Shown: positions 42,712-56,300, numbered from the stretch's first letter. The stretch is DNA of 64,000 nt from Phyto melanocephala (GCA_941918925.1 OW799233.1:59026841-59090840); one strand, 5' to 3'. Program-made: numbers and translations. The notes: generated by a model not told the origin, from the sequence alone.

Positions 42712-44241
42712 ATATAATTGTGTTTTGGTTTATCAAATTATACGAAATTAATGTTTGTCATTGTGATTCTAAAATAGTTATATGATCTACACTAAATATT
42801 GCAATTCTTCTTATTAATTTTAATAAGTAACATTTGCTTAGTATTTTATTACTATTTTCTAATAAAAATAAGTTTATGTTTTGTAAACTTAAAAAATTAT
42901 TTGACAAACTCAGTAGTTAAAATGTTAGTTGTTTAATAATATTTCGGCAAGTATTTATATCTAATTTGTTTTTCTGATTTAGAATCTATTATATCTTTTC
43001 TTGAAATCAAAGATCAAAGTTCTAAATTCGGATTTTAAAACGATATAAATTCAAAAATTTTTCAATAACAATTGGATTTTTGATGAGTTAGTTTAATAGT
43101 GCTAGTTTAACTAGTTAAAATAAAATCTTTTCACTTTACAAATCGTTTAAGCCTTTGCTTGATAATATAATTCTTTAATTTATTTATTTTTTTAACTATT
43201 AGAGGTTTGATAACAAATTTTCAGGTTACCCTCTGACGACCATACATTTACGGCTGAAGCTTAACAATATTTTTTTCTTGTTTTCATGATCTATGACCCA
43301 GTAAAAATGTTTCTTCTGGGCACCCTCCTGCAAATATAGTTGCCTATGTGTTAGAAGGAAATTTTTTATCCCAAATAATTAACTTGAAATAATTTTTTTT
43401 TCGTTTTTTTATTTAAAATATTAAATAAAATACAACAATTTTAAACTTTTATTATAACTAGTTCCTTTTGTTATACAAAGATGTCGAAGCAATCACGTGA
43501 CGTAGGAAAGCAAAGGAACACATTGCATTAATCGCAAAAAACATTTGTGCAACTATACTATATATAAAGCAAATGAGAACAGCGTTTCCAATTCTCACGC
43601 TTTAGCATTTTATGAACAAATTTAGGCTATTTAAAAAAATTAGTTCCAGTTTTTGTTACTTCTGGAAATGAGCGTTTTCTTGTATTAAAGCTTCTTATCA
43701 ATTGCTTGGCTTAAGCTGTTCGAAATTCAATAGAGCTCACCTTGTTTATAGCACTGTGGATAAATAAGAGTTTTTTTGTATATTATAAAGCTATTATGAG
43801 AGCATAACTCAAAAAGATCGAAGAAAAGCCGAATGTAGAAACGCTATTTACTTCTGCAATCGTATTAATAATAAACTTTTTTTGATCTATTAGATCAATG
43901 TATCCCATTCCTTTGTTGTAGTGTTGGATAATCAGGGGGCAGTTAATATCTATTTTAGAAGCCTGCTCAGATACACGCCTTTTTACTTTGAATACCGCGG
44001 TTTGTCAACTCTTTCTTGTACTAAACCGGTGGATGACTGTGATGGCAACGCTAAATATGAATTAAACATGCTTGAGTGTTCCGGCTACTCCAGTAGAGAG
44101 GTGTGAGGTTTGCCATTAAGCCATCCGCAAGACCTTGATCAAAACAAGTTTTTTGAAAGTATTAAGTATTAAAATCTTAAATTAAAAAATTTCTGTTTAT
44201 ATTGCCATTGCAATAGAGGCTTCAATTTTCATTGCATGGAG
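42712..44241. other. AT-rich DNA without recognisable genes
   Basis: No convincing protein or terminal repeats. A frame at 43921-44106 is open but unlike anything I recognise. Confidence 0.45.
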
Positions 44242-45640
44242 GTCATCGTTCTAGCGGGTCCACGAGGACCAATATATCGATCCTCTTGAGTCGAGTATAT
44301 TCATTATAATACAGTAGATTCTGTACGAGAGGATTTGGATGAAATTCCAGCTTTCGTACATATTTTGAGCAGAAGGTTTTTATTTCGTCGCGAACAAATC
44401 AAATATTAAGGTCCTCATGAATATTCGCGTTACTAATATACCACGGGTCTCCAGTAATAAGTCGCAATATTTTATTTTGTCGTCCTTGTTATTTCTCTAT
44501 ATTAGAAGCAGAAGCTGTTCCCCATAGTTAGATACCATAGGTCCATATTGGCTTAATGATAGCTGCGTAGAGTAGAACCTTGTAGTTAAGGTTGAAGCAG
44601 AATGAGAACAAAGAAGCTACTGAAGTTGTAGTGTTTTGAGTTTGAGTTGTATGGATTTGGATTCGATATGTTGAGACCAGGCAAGGCGTCGATCAAGGTG
44701 TATGCCAAGATATTTTATATGATTTTGAACTGGGATAGCGATGTTATTTATCTTCAGATTAGCGCAGTTTCCTTTTCTCAAGGTGAAAGTGACATGTGCG
44801 CACTTTGCTGGGTTTACTTTTATTTTCCATTGGTTGAGCTATTTTTCGAGTTCTTCAATATGATTCTGCAGGTAATTAGAAGCAATTACTCGATTTTATA
44901 TATGCTTATAAATGCGGTATCGTCTGCAAATTTGACGTGTGTATTAAGTTATTAGTGTGCATATCTGATGATGTATAAATTATATACATGAGAGGACCAA
45001 GTATACTGCTTTGGGGAACTCCTGCTGCGATTTTTCTTGGGTCTGAGATATGGTCTTTATACTTTACTACAAATGAATAATCCAATAAATAATTTCGCAA
45101 TAATTTTGGTTATTTTGGGGTAATAAAGAACCTATTTTATTTAGAAGCCCATCAAAAGCTTGAGAAATGTCTATGAAGAGTGATGAGCAATAGTGTTTGT
45201 CCTCAAAAGCCTGTCTGATAAGATTAACTATGCGATGAACCTGTTCTATGGTGCCATGATCTTTTCGGAATCAAAATTGATGAACGGGAATGATGTGGTG
45301 GTCGTTTATAAAAATATTTTCTCAAAGAGCTTTGATAAAATTAAAAATAAGCTTAGGTATCAAGTTATTTCTGATATTTTCCATAATTAAGGGTAGAAAC
45401 CGGTTCTTAAGATGGAATTGAATAACACCAGCTTAAGGGCAAATATTGGTAGTTCACGTATCATTTTTCCTGGTATTTTGTCAATGCCAGGGCATTTATT
45501 TGTTTTCAGTTTTTTGACTGCTGAAGTTAGGGACGAGAAACGAATTTTTATTAGGGAAACAACGCGGTCTTCAATATCTGGTAAAGTTGTGCATGAGCTG
45601 GAAATATTAGGCGTAAACACTCTTTCGAGATGATCAGCAA
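44242..45640 (-). pseudogene. Jockey-type reverse transcriptase relic
   Basis: Minus strand from 45640: KKLKTNKCPGIDKIPGKMI near 45500, EQVHRIVNLIRQAFEDKHYC near 45200, SLFIDISQAFDGLLNKIG, then LRNYLLD.SFVVKYKDHISD near 45090, KIAAGVPQSSILGPLMYIIY, and a C-terminal YVRKLEFHPNPLVQNLL to RLKRIDI near 44290. These are Jockey reverse transcriptase blocks in order. Several frameshifts; the 5' end is lost. Confidence 0.85.
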
Positions 45641-46364
45641 AAACTTCAGGCCGAATATAGCACTGTTACTTGTTATTGATGCTATTTGTTTTTTAGGTAT
45701 TGTTGTTGTTAAAAGAGGCATTGGGTACAGTGTAACACACAAATTTTTATCTATATTTTCAGGTATATATGTTTATATATGTATGTATTTTGCTAATACG
45801 TATATCCTTTTAAGACTTTACCTTTTTATATAAATGCCTAATTATTTTATTAGACCTATAAAGTTGTCTTTCTTGCCCGCATCTTTAAATCAATTATAAT
45901 TAAATTTGTGAGCATAAAAATATTATATATGTACATATATATATAATATAATATTTATATACAATACAGCTACTTATATACTACATATAAGCAAAATCTA
46001 ATCTGTTACGAACGCATTGTGTGTTGTTTAAATTATTATGGTTTCCGGCTGGCTTGTTCGTGGCGATAGCTCAGGCAGGTTCCAACCCTCTCACTGGCCA
46101 TGCATCCGCTCATAAAAAAACTGAAAATATAACAAAACCCACTACAGATAATACTACACAAACTCCACCACACGAAGAATTCACGAGAGTCAGGTGTTTA
46201 CTCTTGTTTTGCCCACCCAACCATGTCGCAGTAGCAGCCGCTGTAAAATTTCTCTGCGACCCAAAAATGTCCACATGAACTCATCATTTACCTATCGATT
46301 ATTCCACAATTCAACAAGAAAAATTAATAAATTGTATAAAAAAACATAATTTATTTGAAATAAA
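45641..46364. other. Unassigned, with a DINE end fragment
   Basis: 45645-45683 matches the reverse complement of the DINE 3' end (GGCCGAATATAGCACTGTTA then CTTGTT). A frame at 46021-46278 (NPLTGHASAHKKTENITKP) is not assignable. Confidence 0.4.
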
Positions 46365-46508
46365 AACAAGTAAGAGCACTATATTCGGCTGTGCCGAATC
46401 TTTTATACCACCACCAATTTTGTGTACATTTAAAGCACAATATTTATAATTTTGTTAATCATTATGGAATAATCTCTTTATAATAAAATATGAATCACTT
46501 TCTTTGTA

Positions 46509-47125
46509 GAGGGTGGTTAAATTTTAAGGGCCCATGTTGAAGGTGAACTACACCTAGTCTTTAAATTTGTTTTCTGCATTTCATTTGAGTATTCTCAATA
46601 TCAAACTTACTCAATTTGATCCCTGGAAAGATACGCAAGTGAGCAACGCTTTAAAGTTATTCAGGTTTTTTTATAAAAATGGGCGTTCAAATCAAAATGC
46701 ATTTTGTGCACTTCGTAATTCTTTTGATCAACATAATCATTCAAATTCGTTCACAATCGGGAGAATTATAAAAAATATTTAAATTTCTGCAAAACAGTTC
46801 TGTATAAAATGTTAGAAAATCTGTGAATGCCTTCTTAGTTCGTTGAATGGGAACCACTGCTGGTTTTAGCGATAGTGTGGCAAAAAAGCAGTCAACCTCG
46901 CCTCATCATTACGCCCAACAATTGAGCATCAACATTTTCATTGAAAATTTGGACCATCAGATAGAGGAGTGGCGCCAAGGATGGGGGGCCATTTGGCCGA
47001 TATTTTGTTAAATACATAATTGAACCATACAAATATTATAATTACAAAAAGAAATAATAATAATATCCTAAATAATTTGTGTTTTATTTAAATTCAAAAT
47101 CGGTCCTTAAAATTTAACCACCCTT
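46509..47125 (+). mobile_element. Internally deleted mariner MITE, copy 2, complete
   Basis: 617 bp, terminal repeats beginning (G/A)AGGGTGGTTAAATTTTAAGG, TA duplication at 46507-46508 and 47126-47127. Retains N-terminal transposase sequence ([20 protein letters not shown]) and a C-terminal piece near 46985. The catalytic middle is absent. It sits at TGTATAACTTCGATATGCTA, the same R1 site as copy 1 at 20675. Confidence 0.88.
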
Positions 47126-47736
47126 TATAACTTCGATATGCTACTAAAATGCTTTTGTAAATGTAGTCTTTCAATGAAAGTGGGCGTTGAAGTAGGCGTG
47201 TCAATAAAGTTTCTGCTATTAAAAACAACTTAGATATTTTAATATACTCCTTTATTTTCCCAAAAACTTTGTCAATAGAGAAATTACATGAATTTAAGAT
47301 AAGCCATTATATGGGAGGTAGGCGTTAAAGTGGGAGTGTCACCTAAACTTTTTGGCAAAACAATTACATTGATTAGAAGGATATGCGTAGCAAATTTGAT
47401 CATCATGCCTCTAATTTTGGCGGTTTTATGAGCTTTTAAATTTCATTAACGGTATATAACGTGAAAAGTGGGCGTTATAGTAGGCGTGTCAAAGTTGTTT
47501 TTGCGAATGAGTACAACTTAGGTGTTTCAATATAGCCCTTTGTTATTCCAAAATCTTTATTAATAGAGAAATTATACGACTTTTAGGTAAAACGTTATAT
47601 GGGAGGTGGGCGTAAAAGTGGGCGTGGCAGCTTAATTTTCTGGCACAGTAATAAAATTGCCTAGGGGATATACGTAGCAAATTTTATCATCAGACCTCTA
47701 ATTTTGGCGGTTTTATGAGCTTTTAAATTTCATTAA

Positions 47737-48175
47737 TACTACATTTACACCTACACAAAATCTAGTACTTAAGGGATTTTGAGCGAAATCTAACTGATTT
47801 CCCATACAAAATGAAATCTACTTCGCCACTAGATTTTGGCAAAATCTACTTAAAATCTAGTACTACTTCGTGATGCAACTGTGGCTTTTATTAAATTGTA
47901 CTAAAATTTACTACGCTGCACACAGAAAAATTCAATCATAATATATAAGGTGGTTGCAATTGCACAAGTACTTTATTGTTTACATTTTTTTTATATGGAG
48001 TTTGAATTTTAGGGAAGTAGAGCATAGAGAGCCTCTCAGATCACCTTGTAAATAAGTATATTGTTTTGAAAACAAAATCTTGCAAAATGTCAAAAAACAG
48101 TGGTATAAACAGTTTAGATTTTAATGAAGATTTTAAATCAAATCTACTAGATTTCGCTTAGGTGTAAATGTAGTA
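47737..48175. mobile_element. 439-bp MITE with TAA target duplication
   Basis: Terminal repeats TACTACATTTACACCTA(A/C) of about 29 bp with few mismatches. TAA at 47734-47736 and 48176-48178. Comparison with neighbouring R1 blocks gives the empty site TTTCATTAACGG. PIF/Harbinger-like by target size. It contains a short frame, MSKNSGINSLDFNEDFKS, near 48088. Confidence 0.87.
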
Positions 48176-49232
48176 TAACGGTAGATAACGTGAAAAGTGA
48201 GCGTTATAGTAGGCGTTGCAAAGTTATTTTTGCGAATGAGTACAACTTAGATGTTTCAATATAGCCCTTTGTTATTCCAAAATCTTTATTAATAGAGAAA
48301 TTATATGAATTTTAGGTAAAATGTTATATGGGAGGTGGGCGTAAAAGTGGGCGTGGCACATTGATTTTCTGGCACAGTAATGATATTGTCTAGGGGGATA
48401 TACGTAGCAAACTTGATCATCATACATCTAATTTTGGCGGTTTTATGAGCTTTTAAATTTCATTAACGGTAGATAACGTGAAAAGTGGGCGTTATAGTAG
48501 GCGTGTCAAAGTTGTTTTTGCGAATGAGTACAACTTAGGTGTTTCAATATAGCCCTTTGTTATTCCAAAATCTTTATTAATTAAGAAATTCTATGAATTT
48601 TAGGTAAAACGTTATATGGGAGGTGGGCGTAAAAGTGGGCGTGGCACATTGATTTTCCGTTACAAAAAAGCGTCTCCCCAAAAAGCAAAGTGGGCAAAAT
48701 TTCAGAGTCGTACATCCAATTTTGTTGCTTTTATGACGTTTTTGTTTTTAAATATACCGAAAAATACACTGTGCGGTATAAATTTTCGTACATTTTAATC
48801 GATAACTCCTCTCCTAATGCATAGATTTAAATAGTTTTCGGGGAACAATATTGTTTTTACTCAGGAAATATATATTCGGAGTTTCATGAGTCTACGTTAA
48901 TGCGTTTGGACACAATTCCATTTTATTCGATGTTCGAAGGTCACGGTTTTTTCGACCTACTCTTGCTTTTCGAGCTATAACTCTCTTCCTAATATTCCGA
49001 TTTAGCCCATTTTCAATACCAAACAAACCTTGTCTAAAAGAAAGATTCTGGTGCGACCTCTATCGTGCTTTCAACAGACGGACAGACGGACGGACATAGC
49101 TAGATCGTCATCAAATCAAACCCTGATTCAGAATATATATACTTTATGGGGCCTAAAATGGATATTTCGATGTGTTACAAACGGAATGACAAAATGAATA
49201 TACCTCCACCATTTTTTTGGTGGCGGGTATAA

Positions 49233-49979
49233 AAACAATTATCTGTTCTTATCGCTACCTAACTGGTGGCTAGAGCAGGACAAAAATAGTGATATAAATG
49301 AAAGATAATAACAAAAAAAGTAAAAGGGTTGCTGTTTGGTTAAAAATTTCAATCTAACTCATTGTGGTAAAAATATATGAAAAAGGAAAAACTAAAATTA
49401 GTTACCGAATTCAATTAACTTAAGTCCCGTGAGTTAAATAGATGATATTTACAACTAACATGTAACCACCGATCAGAGAGTGCTAATGATGAAATCGTAG
49501 CTGGTTTCGAAAATGCATTCCACTCGGCTAGTGTCGGTAAATATATAATGTTTCAAGATTCATTCTTTCATTTATCACAATTAAAAAATTCTTTGTAAAA
49601 ATAAAAAATATTAAATATGAACTTAAGCCTGATTAAAAATTTAAAAATATTTATTTTCTTAACTTTAAAGCCTATTTTTTCTTTTACGTCATTTGCATAT
49701 ATCATAGAATAATATTTTTAGTATATAAAGATTACCTGGCTAATATTTGTCCGTGCTGCTAAAGGTCAGTAATAGGATTCCCTTCATTTGAACGTGAGAT
49801 ATAGCCAGCTATAAATTTACAAATGAACACTTTTTAAATATAAAACTTTACAATTAATCGCTGCTATATACTCACGTAATCACAGTTTATTTTTATTAGT
49901 TTTAAAAATTAAATGTAAAACAACAATTTAAAAATATATATTAATTAAATTACTTATAAAAAACTAAAACTTGAGAAAA
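49233..49979. other. Unassigned AT-rich spacer
   Basis: No recognisable protein or repeat ends. Confidence 0.45.
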
Positions 49980-50211
49980 GGCTGACTTTATAAATGCAGT
50001 TTGCAATGTAACCTTACAATGAATTGTGTTCATAAAAACATTAAAATTTGTTTTGACAAGGCCTCATGTTCATTATTGCATCAATGCGCATTATTTGTCA
50101 ATTTCTTGCATGGTTTTTATTTGTGATTCTTTGTAAACATTTAATACAATATTACTTTGCCTTGTAAACAATTTTCTTTACAATGTTACAATGCAAACTG
50201 CGAAGTCAGCC
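49980..50211. mobile_element. 232-bp MITE
   Basis: Ends GGCTGACTT(TATAAAT)GCAGTTTGC and GCAAACTGCGAAGTCAGCC are inverted repeats. Flanking AAA on both sides may be the target duplication. Confidence 0.75.
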
Positions 50212-50849
50212 AAATTATTTTAATTTTCCCGCACGGAACAAACGGTTTAAGTACTCTGTTTACAGGTATTCATATCAATCTTTTCTGTATTCGTATTTTC
50301 GTTTTGTTAAGGTAATATAATATATTATCGGTTTCTAGCCAGAAATTTCAATAATCCTGTTGCATATTTTCTTATATACATATATACATATATTTTCCTC
50401 TATATGTAATAAAAAAATTCTTATCTAACCAATATTCCTCTCTTTCCCTTATTCGGTCCGATCATATTCTTGTATTTTCATTCGTAAATAACAATAGGCA
50501 ACAAATTTTTAAAAATTTAAAAGGCTTTTAAAACTACTATGCAATTTTGATGTGTTGTGGTTTCAGTAGTACAATTATCGTAAAAATTTTTTTTCGTTTT
50601 TAATTAAAATCCAAGATTTTTTAGACGCTTCCCCACATAATCAATGATAACTCACAAACGGTTACTCCGATATTCTTAAAATAAACTTTGAAAAATTTTG
50701 ATTTATATAGCCTTTAATCCGTTTATATATTGCGTTTTAATCGGCTCAGTAGCAAAGAAAAAAAATGTTTTTTAAGTAAAAAAAAGCAATGTTTTTGTTT
50801 TCAAAAAATCATGAAAAATTGAAAATGGTTAAAATTTAATAGGAACAAA

Positions 50850-51015
50850 ATAAGATATTGATCATAAAAAGCGCTTGATGAATCTCGAATTTATTTACAA
50901 TCAAGTGATCTAGCTCATTTTCACAAAATTTTTGTTTGATATACATCAAATTAATTAGTTAATGTTCTTCTCCTACAAAAATTGTTTGGAAAACACTTTT
51001 TTGACTTGTTTGTGC
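50850..51015. repeat. Inverted repeat, left arm
   Basis: About 165 bp whose diverged reverse complement is at 52935-53100 (shared words: CTCGAATTTATTTACAATCA, AGTGATCT, ATACATCAAATTAA, GTTCTCCTA). It may be one end of an old DNA transposon covering 50.85-53.1 kb. Confidence 0.7.
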
Positions 51016-51329
51016 TTCTTAGAATTAAAAAAAATAAGTAATAAACAAAAGGTTGTTTAATTTTAACGATTGTGGTAGCAAAGTTATAAACGCTGAATTG
51101 AATTCCTCTTTTATCCATTGGCTACCTATAACGGGTGATTTTTTTCCATAAAATTCCTTAATATTTTTTTATGATTCTTGGGAATAACAAACAATTTTCA
51201 GCACGCACAAAAAACTGTACCCACACAAAGGGTTATCTCAAATTATAGTATCAGTGTTTATAAAAGCTTCTTGAGACCTTTTATTCTATTAAAGAAGTGT
51301 TTGCGATAGCGGAAACATCATTATATCTA

Positions 51330-52185
51330 GGGTTGCCATCCGTCCTGTTGAAAATGTAAAATTTATTTATACGCTAAATTAGCAACATTTCAATTTCTGT
51401 GTATGTTTATTTATAAGGCAACACTTTATAATAAATAAAACGTTTTGTTACAATCTCCTTTATTACTTCAAATCGTAAAGTTGGTTTTACTTAAAATCGT
51501 TTCTGCTGAAGTAAGTAGAAAGTGTTTCTGGACATTTTATAACACGTCCTCTTTTCCCCGGACACCGACCTCTTTTTTAGGGCATCCGGGGCAGTCCTAC
51601 TTCTTTTTTAGCAAATGTCCGGGGTTGTCCACCTTTTTGCACCTTCTCTGAAGTTTTTTCTTACATTTAAACTTTAAATCACAGGTCACAAATGTATAAA
51701 AAATAGATTTAGGTGCTCGTACAATTAGTTTTGAAAAAGTATAATTTTAAAACTTCTGTTTGTACAAAATTAGTTTTATTATCCTTAATTGTCGCTATTT
51801 ATCCAAGTGGCCTATTTTAACTTGTCTTTTATTTTAAAAAATTTCGGCAAAGACGTCTGCTTGTCAGCTGTGTGTTTTTCATAAAGTTTGTTTTCCAGAT
51901 ATAGAAGAAAGTCTTGAAAATTTTTAAAAGTGTACATTCCCGATAATGAATGCAATGAATTTTTGTTGTTTTTTTGTTTTTATTTTCAACCATTAAATCA
52001 GAATGATATGTTCAGTTTGTATTTTTGTAAATAAAGTTTTTTCGTAAAAACAAATTCTGTTTTTGTATTTTAAATGGCGTCGTAAATTATCAAATTTAAT
52101 TTTTTTTAAATGTGTCCTCTTTTTTTGGGCAAATGTCCTACACTTTTTATGCTGGCGTCCTCTTTTTAAATAGAAATGGCAACCC
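51330..52185. mobile_element. 856-bp Tc1/mariner-type MITE
   Basis: Ends GGGTTGCCAT and ATGGCAACCC, flanked by TA (51328-51329 and 52186-52187). The interior has repeated GTCCTCTTTTT and TCCGGGG words near both ends. No transposase. Confidence 0.75.
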
Positions 52186-52258
52186 TAATTATATCCCTAA
52201 ATAAAGATTATGGTCATTCAGCTTAAAAGTTAGAATATATTTTCAAGCTTTAAGAAAA

Positions 52259-52396
52259 ATGAACAAGAAACCCGAAACATTTTTATGTAAAAACAATTCG
52301 AATTCATTTTGTTACGTGTGTGGCCAATATATTGCCGAGAAAAAACAGAAGTGCTTCTTAACTTCAATACAAAAGCCATATAAAGATAATATCTAA
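52259..52396 (+). pseudogene. Zinc-finger gene fragment (C2HC-like first exon)
   Basis: 45 codons from ATG: FLCKNNSNSFCYVCGQYI and KKQKCFLTSIQKPY, then a stop. This resembles the start of a widespread insect gene family with FCYICG...KKQRK...Y, many members of which travel with transposons. The expected second finger is absent, and a DINE element begins two bases later. It lies between the inverted repeats 50850/53100, so it may be cargo of that element. Confidence 0.55.
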
Positions 52397-52397
52397 G

Positions 52398-52905
52398 TTG
52401 TGTTTATTATTAGAAACAACTTCGACACGCCTACTATAACGCGTTACGTTATCTACTGTTTATAAAATTTAAAAGCTTATAAAACCTACAAAATTAGAGG
52501 TATGATGATCCTTCTAGTCAATGTCATTGTTATGCCAGAAAATTTAACTTTAACGCCTACCTCCCATATAACACTTTACCTTAAGTTCATATAATTTCTC
52601 TATTGACAAAGTTTTTGGAATAATAAAATACTATGTATATTGAAATACCTAAGTTGTATTTATTAGCAGAAACTATATTGAGATGCCTACTTTAATGCCC
52701 ACTTTCAATTGAAAGAATGATTTTACGAAAATATTTTAATAGCATATCGAAGTTATACAAAGAAAGTGATTCATATTTTATAATAAAGGATTTATTCCAT
52801 AGCGATTACTGTTAATACTAATATAATAAATTTTGTGCTATCAAAGAACATCAAATTTGTGGTGGGTATAAAAGATTCGGCAAAGCCCAATATAGTGTTC
52901 TTATA
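52398..52905 (+). mobile_element. DINE-1-like R1, copy g, 5' truncated
   Basis: Plus orientation: blocks GACACGCCTACTATAACGC and CCCACTTTCAATTGAAAG, ending with hairpin GATTCGGCAAAGCCCAATAT and GTTCTTATA near 52905. Confidence 0.65.
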
Positions 52906-52934
52906 TGGTTTTTTTAATTTTGAGAATCGCAAAC

Positions 52935-53100
52935 ATGTCAAAAAGGCTTTTTCCAAACATATTTTCTAGGAGAACAACTTTAAGTACTTAATTTGATGTA
53001 TAACAAACAATAAAACTACAATTTTGTGTCAATGAGCCAGATCACTTGATTGTAAATAAATTCGAGAGGAATCAACCGCTTTTATGATTGATATTATAAT
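52935..53100. repeat. Inverted repeat, right arm
   Basis: Diverged reverse complement of 50850-51015. Confidence 0.7.
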
Positions 53101-53344
53101 GTTCGTATTTTTTTTATTTTCTTTTGCAACGCAAGATTTTACAATAAGCGTTTTCTTTTCAAATTAATCGATCTTGGCGTTACGCTTATCACTAATCTTT
53201 TTGTAAAAAAGCCGTGTGAAGTTAGCTGCAGTTTTCTAATTTTTATAAAATGTCACAACTTAAGTAACAGTAGCCACCCACACTTATTACAATCTCGGCC
53301 GACCTGACATCACAATCGACCTCGATTGTGCTCTTGAGCGAACT

Positions 53345-56300
53345 TCACACTGCTTCTCCCTCATCTAAATATTCATAGTCAGTACATTCTTCATCTAAAA
53401 ACTCATAATTTATACATTGTTCAGTGATGCCCTCGGTATCCGACCCATGGGCATTAATTTCAGTCGTGGTTTCCAACCATTTTTTCATTCTAGAAGAATC
53501 AATGATACCTTTATAAGGCATTTGAGTCACCCGAAAATTTTCCACATCACTTATCTCATATCGATCGTTGCCAACACACTTACGAATGACATAGAACCCA
53601 CGAAACTTAGGAATGAATTTCTTATTAGACCCGATTGAAGTATCAACCTTCCTTATCACAACCATGTCCCCCACCTTAAACTCCTCAGGAGCCCGATGAT
53701 GCCTACCAAAATAGTCCGCGTTATAGTCCTGAAACTTTTTAATAGCCTATGCGGCATTCCGCCGCATCTGCCCGAGATCAACCCTTTCCCCATCAAATCT
53801 CCCCTGTAAGTGTTCCGACATCTCGTCCAACAGTCCACCCCGTTGATCCACCCCAAATAACATAACCCTTGGCGTCTGTTTGATTGCACCCTGGACCGTA
53901 TTATTCATCGCGAACTCCACCTGAGACAACTTCCCAACCCAGTCCGCGTGCTCAATCGGGTCCGTTAATTTAGCCAGCATTGCCCTCAGATCCCTATTTA
54001 CCCGTTCCACCTAACCATTCGATTGGCGTGATGTCACAGATACCTTCACATGCCCGATATTACGCTCAGACAAAAATCCCGCAAACTCAGCAGATGTAAA
54101 ACACGACCCCGGTCACTAATAATACGTCTAGGTCTACTATAGTATTCGAAATATTTCGCCAAAGCACAACATACCTCCTTAGTCCCCGGAGAATTCACCG
54201 CGTATAGTTTAACAAACATCGTAAACTAGTCCACAACCATCAGTACGTGTCGACGTTTAGAACTCAAGGCCGGCAAGGGACCAAAATGATGGATATGCAA
54301 AGTATCAAATGGTACCGGTTTCTTCAAGGCTATATAAATTCCTCCCACTCTTACGAGCAGGCACCGAATAGTATATACACTTCAAACAGTTCCGAGTAAA
54401 ACGATTCAACTTCTCCCCCATATCAGGAAACCACTAACATTTCCGAATCTGATTAGCACATTTCTCTATACCAATGTGGCCATAGTTCTCATGTATCATC
54501 CTCATGACTTTATCTTCTAACTCACCCGGCACATATAATTGGGTTTTCCCTGCGATCCCTGACGAAATACCAGCCCATTATCCAGGAAGAAACCTCTGAC
54601 CTCACCTATCTCCAACCTCTCTCTAATTCCCCGCACAACAGGATCCCTTCTCTGGACTATCTGAATATTCACATCAACATCAGATCCATCCATAATAGCC
54701 GCAATGGAGGCCCGACTCAAAGCGTCCACATGAGCCATACGTTCCCCTTACGGTGTCGGATCTCATAATCATAATTCTCAAACTCCAGAGCCCAACGAGC
54801 GATGCGAGGATTTACAAGTTTCCTCCCTAACGTAAATGCGAAAGAATAACAGTCATTGACAATCGTAAACCTTACACCCTCCAAAAACATTCTAAACCTC
54901 CTCAGCGCATATACAATGGTCAAGGTCTCCAATTCAAAGCTGTGATATCTCGACTCAGCCTTCAAGGAAGACTTAGAGTAATCGGACACCGGATGAAACT
55001 TTCCGTCCTCTTGCCTCTCGACAAAACGTCGAAAATAGGAAAATAAACCTAAACACCGCTGAACCTCCCTCGCATTCGAAGGGATCAGGTAGTTACGTAT
55101 GGTCATTATGTGGTCAGAATTAGGCCGAACACCCATTTCATTAACACAATATCCCAAATAATCTATCTTACGATAGCCAAACTTACACTTCCCAAAATTC
55201 AGACCCAAACCATACTTCCTCAACAATATCAAAACAGAACGTAAGACCTGCAAATGTTCCTCAACAGTCCTTGTGGCTATAATAATGTCATCAATATAGA
55301 CAACAATTTTCCCGTCCTCAATAAGTTCCCGAAGCACCATACTTATACAGCCGGGGCATTCCGTAATCCGAAAGACATAAAACAATACTCAAACTGTCCA
55401 AATGGTGAGACGAATGCTGTATACCTGATCGAGTCAGGATGCACTAGCACTGGTCTTATCACTCCCCGCCGCAACAAATCATCAAGCGTTCCCCGGACCT
55501 CCTCACGCTCCCGATAACAAAGTCGCCGCGGACCAGAATATATCGGCGTATCATTCAGAAGTCGTATCACCATCGAATAATCCATCCTTTCCCCTCCACT
55601 CTCACCCGGCGTCAGATAACTCTCCACTATGGTCCGATTAATATCTCCACGTCAACCGGTCCTCTTCCATTAATACACATAGACAATCAACCCTTCCCCA
55701 ACCTAACACCAGCACCCTCTGGACTATCAGCGCCAATTCCCTGAACAGATACTATGTCACCCGTCATGTCAGCACCGACGACCCTGGGTAACTCATCCCC
55801 ACCCTCATGACGGAAAGGCAGATCCAAAATATTATACTTATCACCGATGGCTGGAAACCTAACCGTTCTAACCCAAGGATCTTTATATATACCATAAGAA
55901 ATAAGTGCACTCAAAACATTCATATTTAATTAATTTTCCGTTATATTCAAGTTTAAAAGCATTTTCCTATCATATTTTCTCGATATCCTACAAAGTTGAA
56001 CTCCCAGCTTAACCAATAAATCTCGACCAATCAACAATGGTATAACCGCCTCCTCGTCTGGCAATATGAACATATCATGCTCGACAACTCGACCAGCGTA
56101 CATTAATCTACACTTCACAGAACCGAACGTACTTATCTAATTCGGGCCCACACCACGAAACGACGAGACGGACCTCTCACTACCAAGGTGGACATGTACC
56201 AGGGATCTTTGGATACAGCTAATCGAGCTACCAGAATCAAAAAGAGAAACGCAAGACTTTAACTCAGTGCACTTATTTCCGAAACAAAAGGCAACACTTA

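Larger units (their letters stand above)
46365..49232 (-). mobile_element. DINE-1-like R1, copy f, long composite with internal tandem units
   Basis: Minus-strand 5' end TTATACCCGCCACC with hairpin at 49232; 3' hairpin ATTCGGCACAGCCGAAT near 46380. It contains a mariner MITE (46509-47125), a TAA-target MITE (47737-48175) and about three tandem copies of a roughly 290-bp block (starting near 47450, 48178 and 48470), each with GGTA(G/T)ATAACGTGAAAAGT and GGGAGGTGGGCGTAAAAG. Non-coding. Confidence 0.75.

Noticed and set aside
43921..44106. 61-residue frame (CTKPVDDCDGNAKYELN)
   Set aside because: Open but too short and unlike any family I know.
46021..46278. 85-residue frame with a hydrophobic start
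   Set aside because: Uses a non-ATG start and has no recognisable domain; left as unassigned.
53214..53342. Short LTR for element B (TGTGAAGTT...AACTTCACA)
   Set aside because: No second copy at the gag side and no clear polypurine tract, so only mentioned as a weak candidate.
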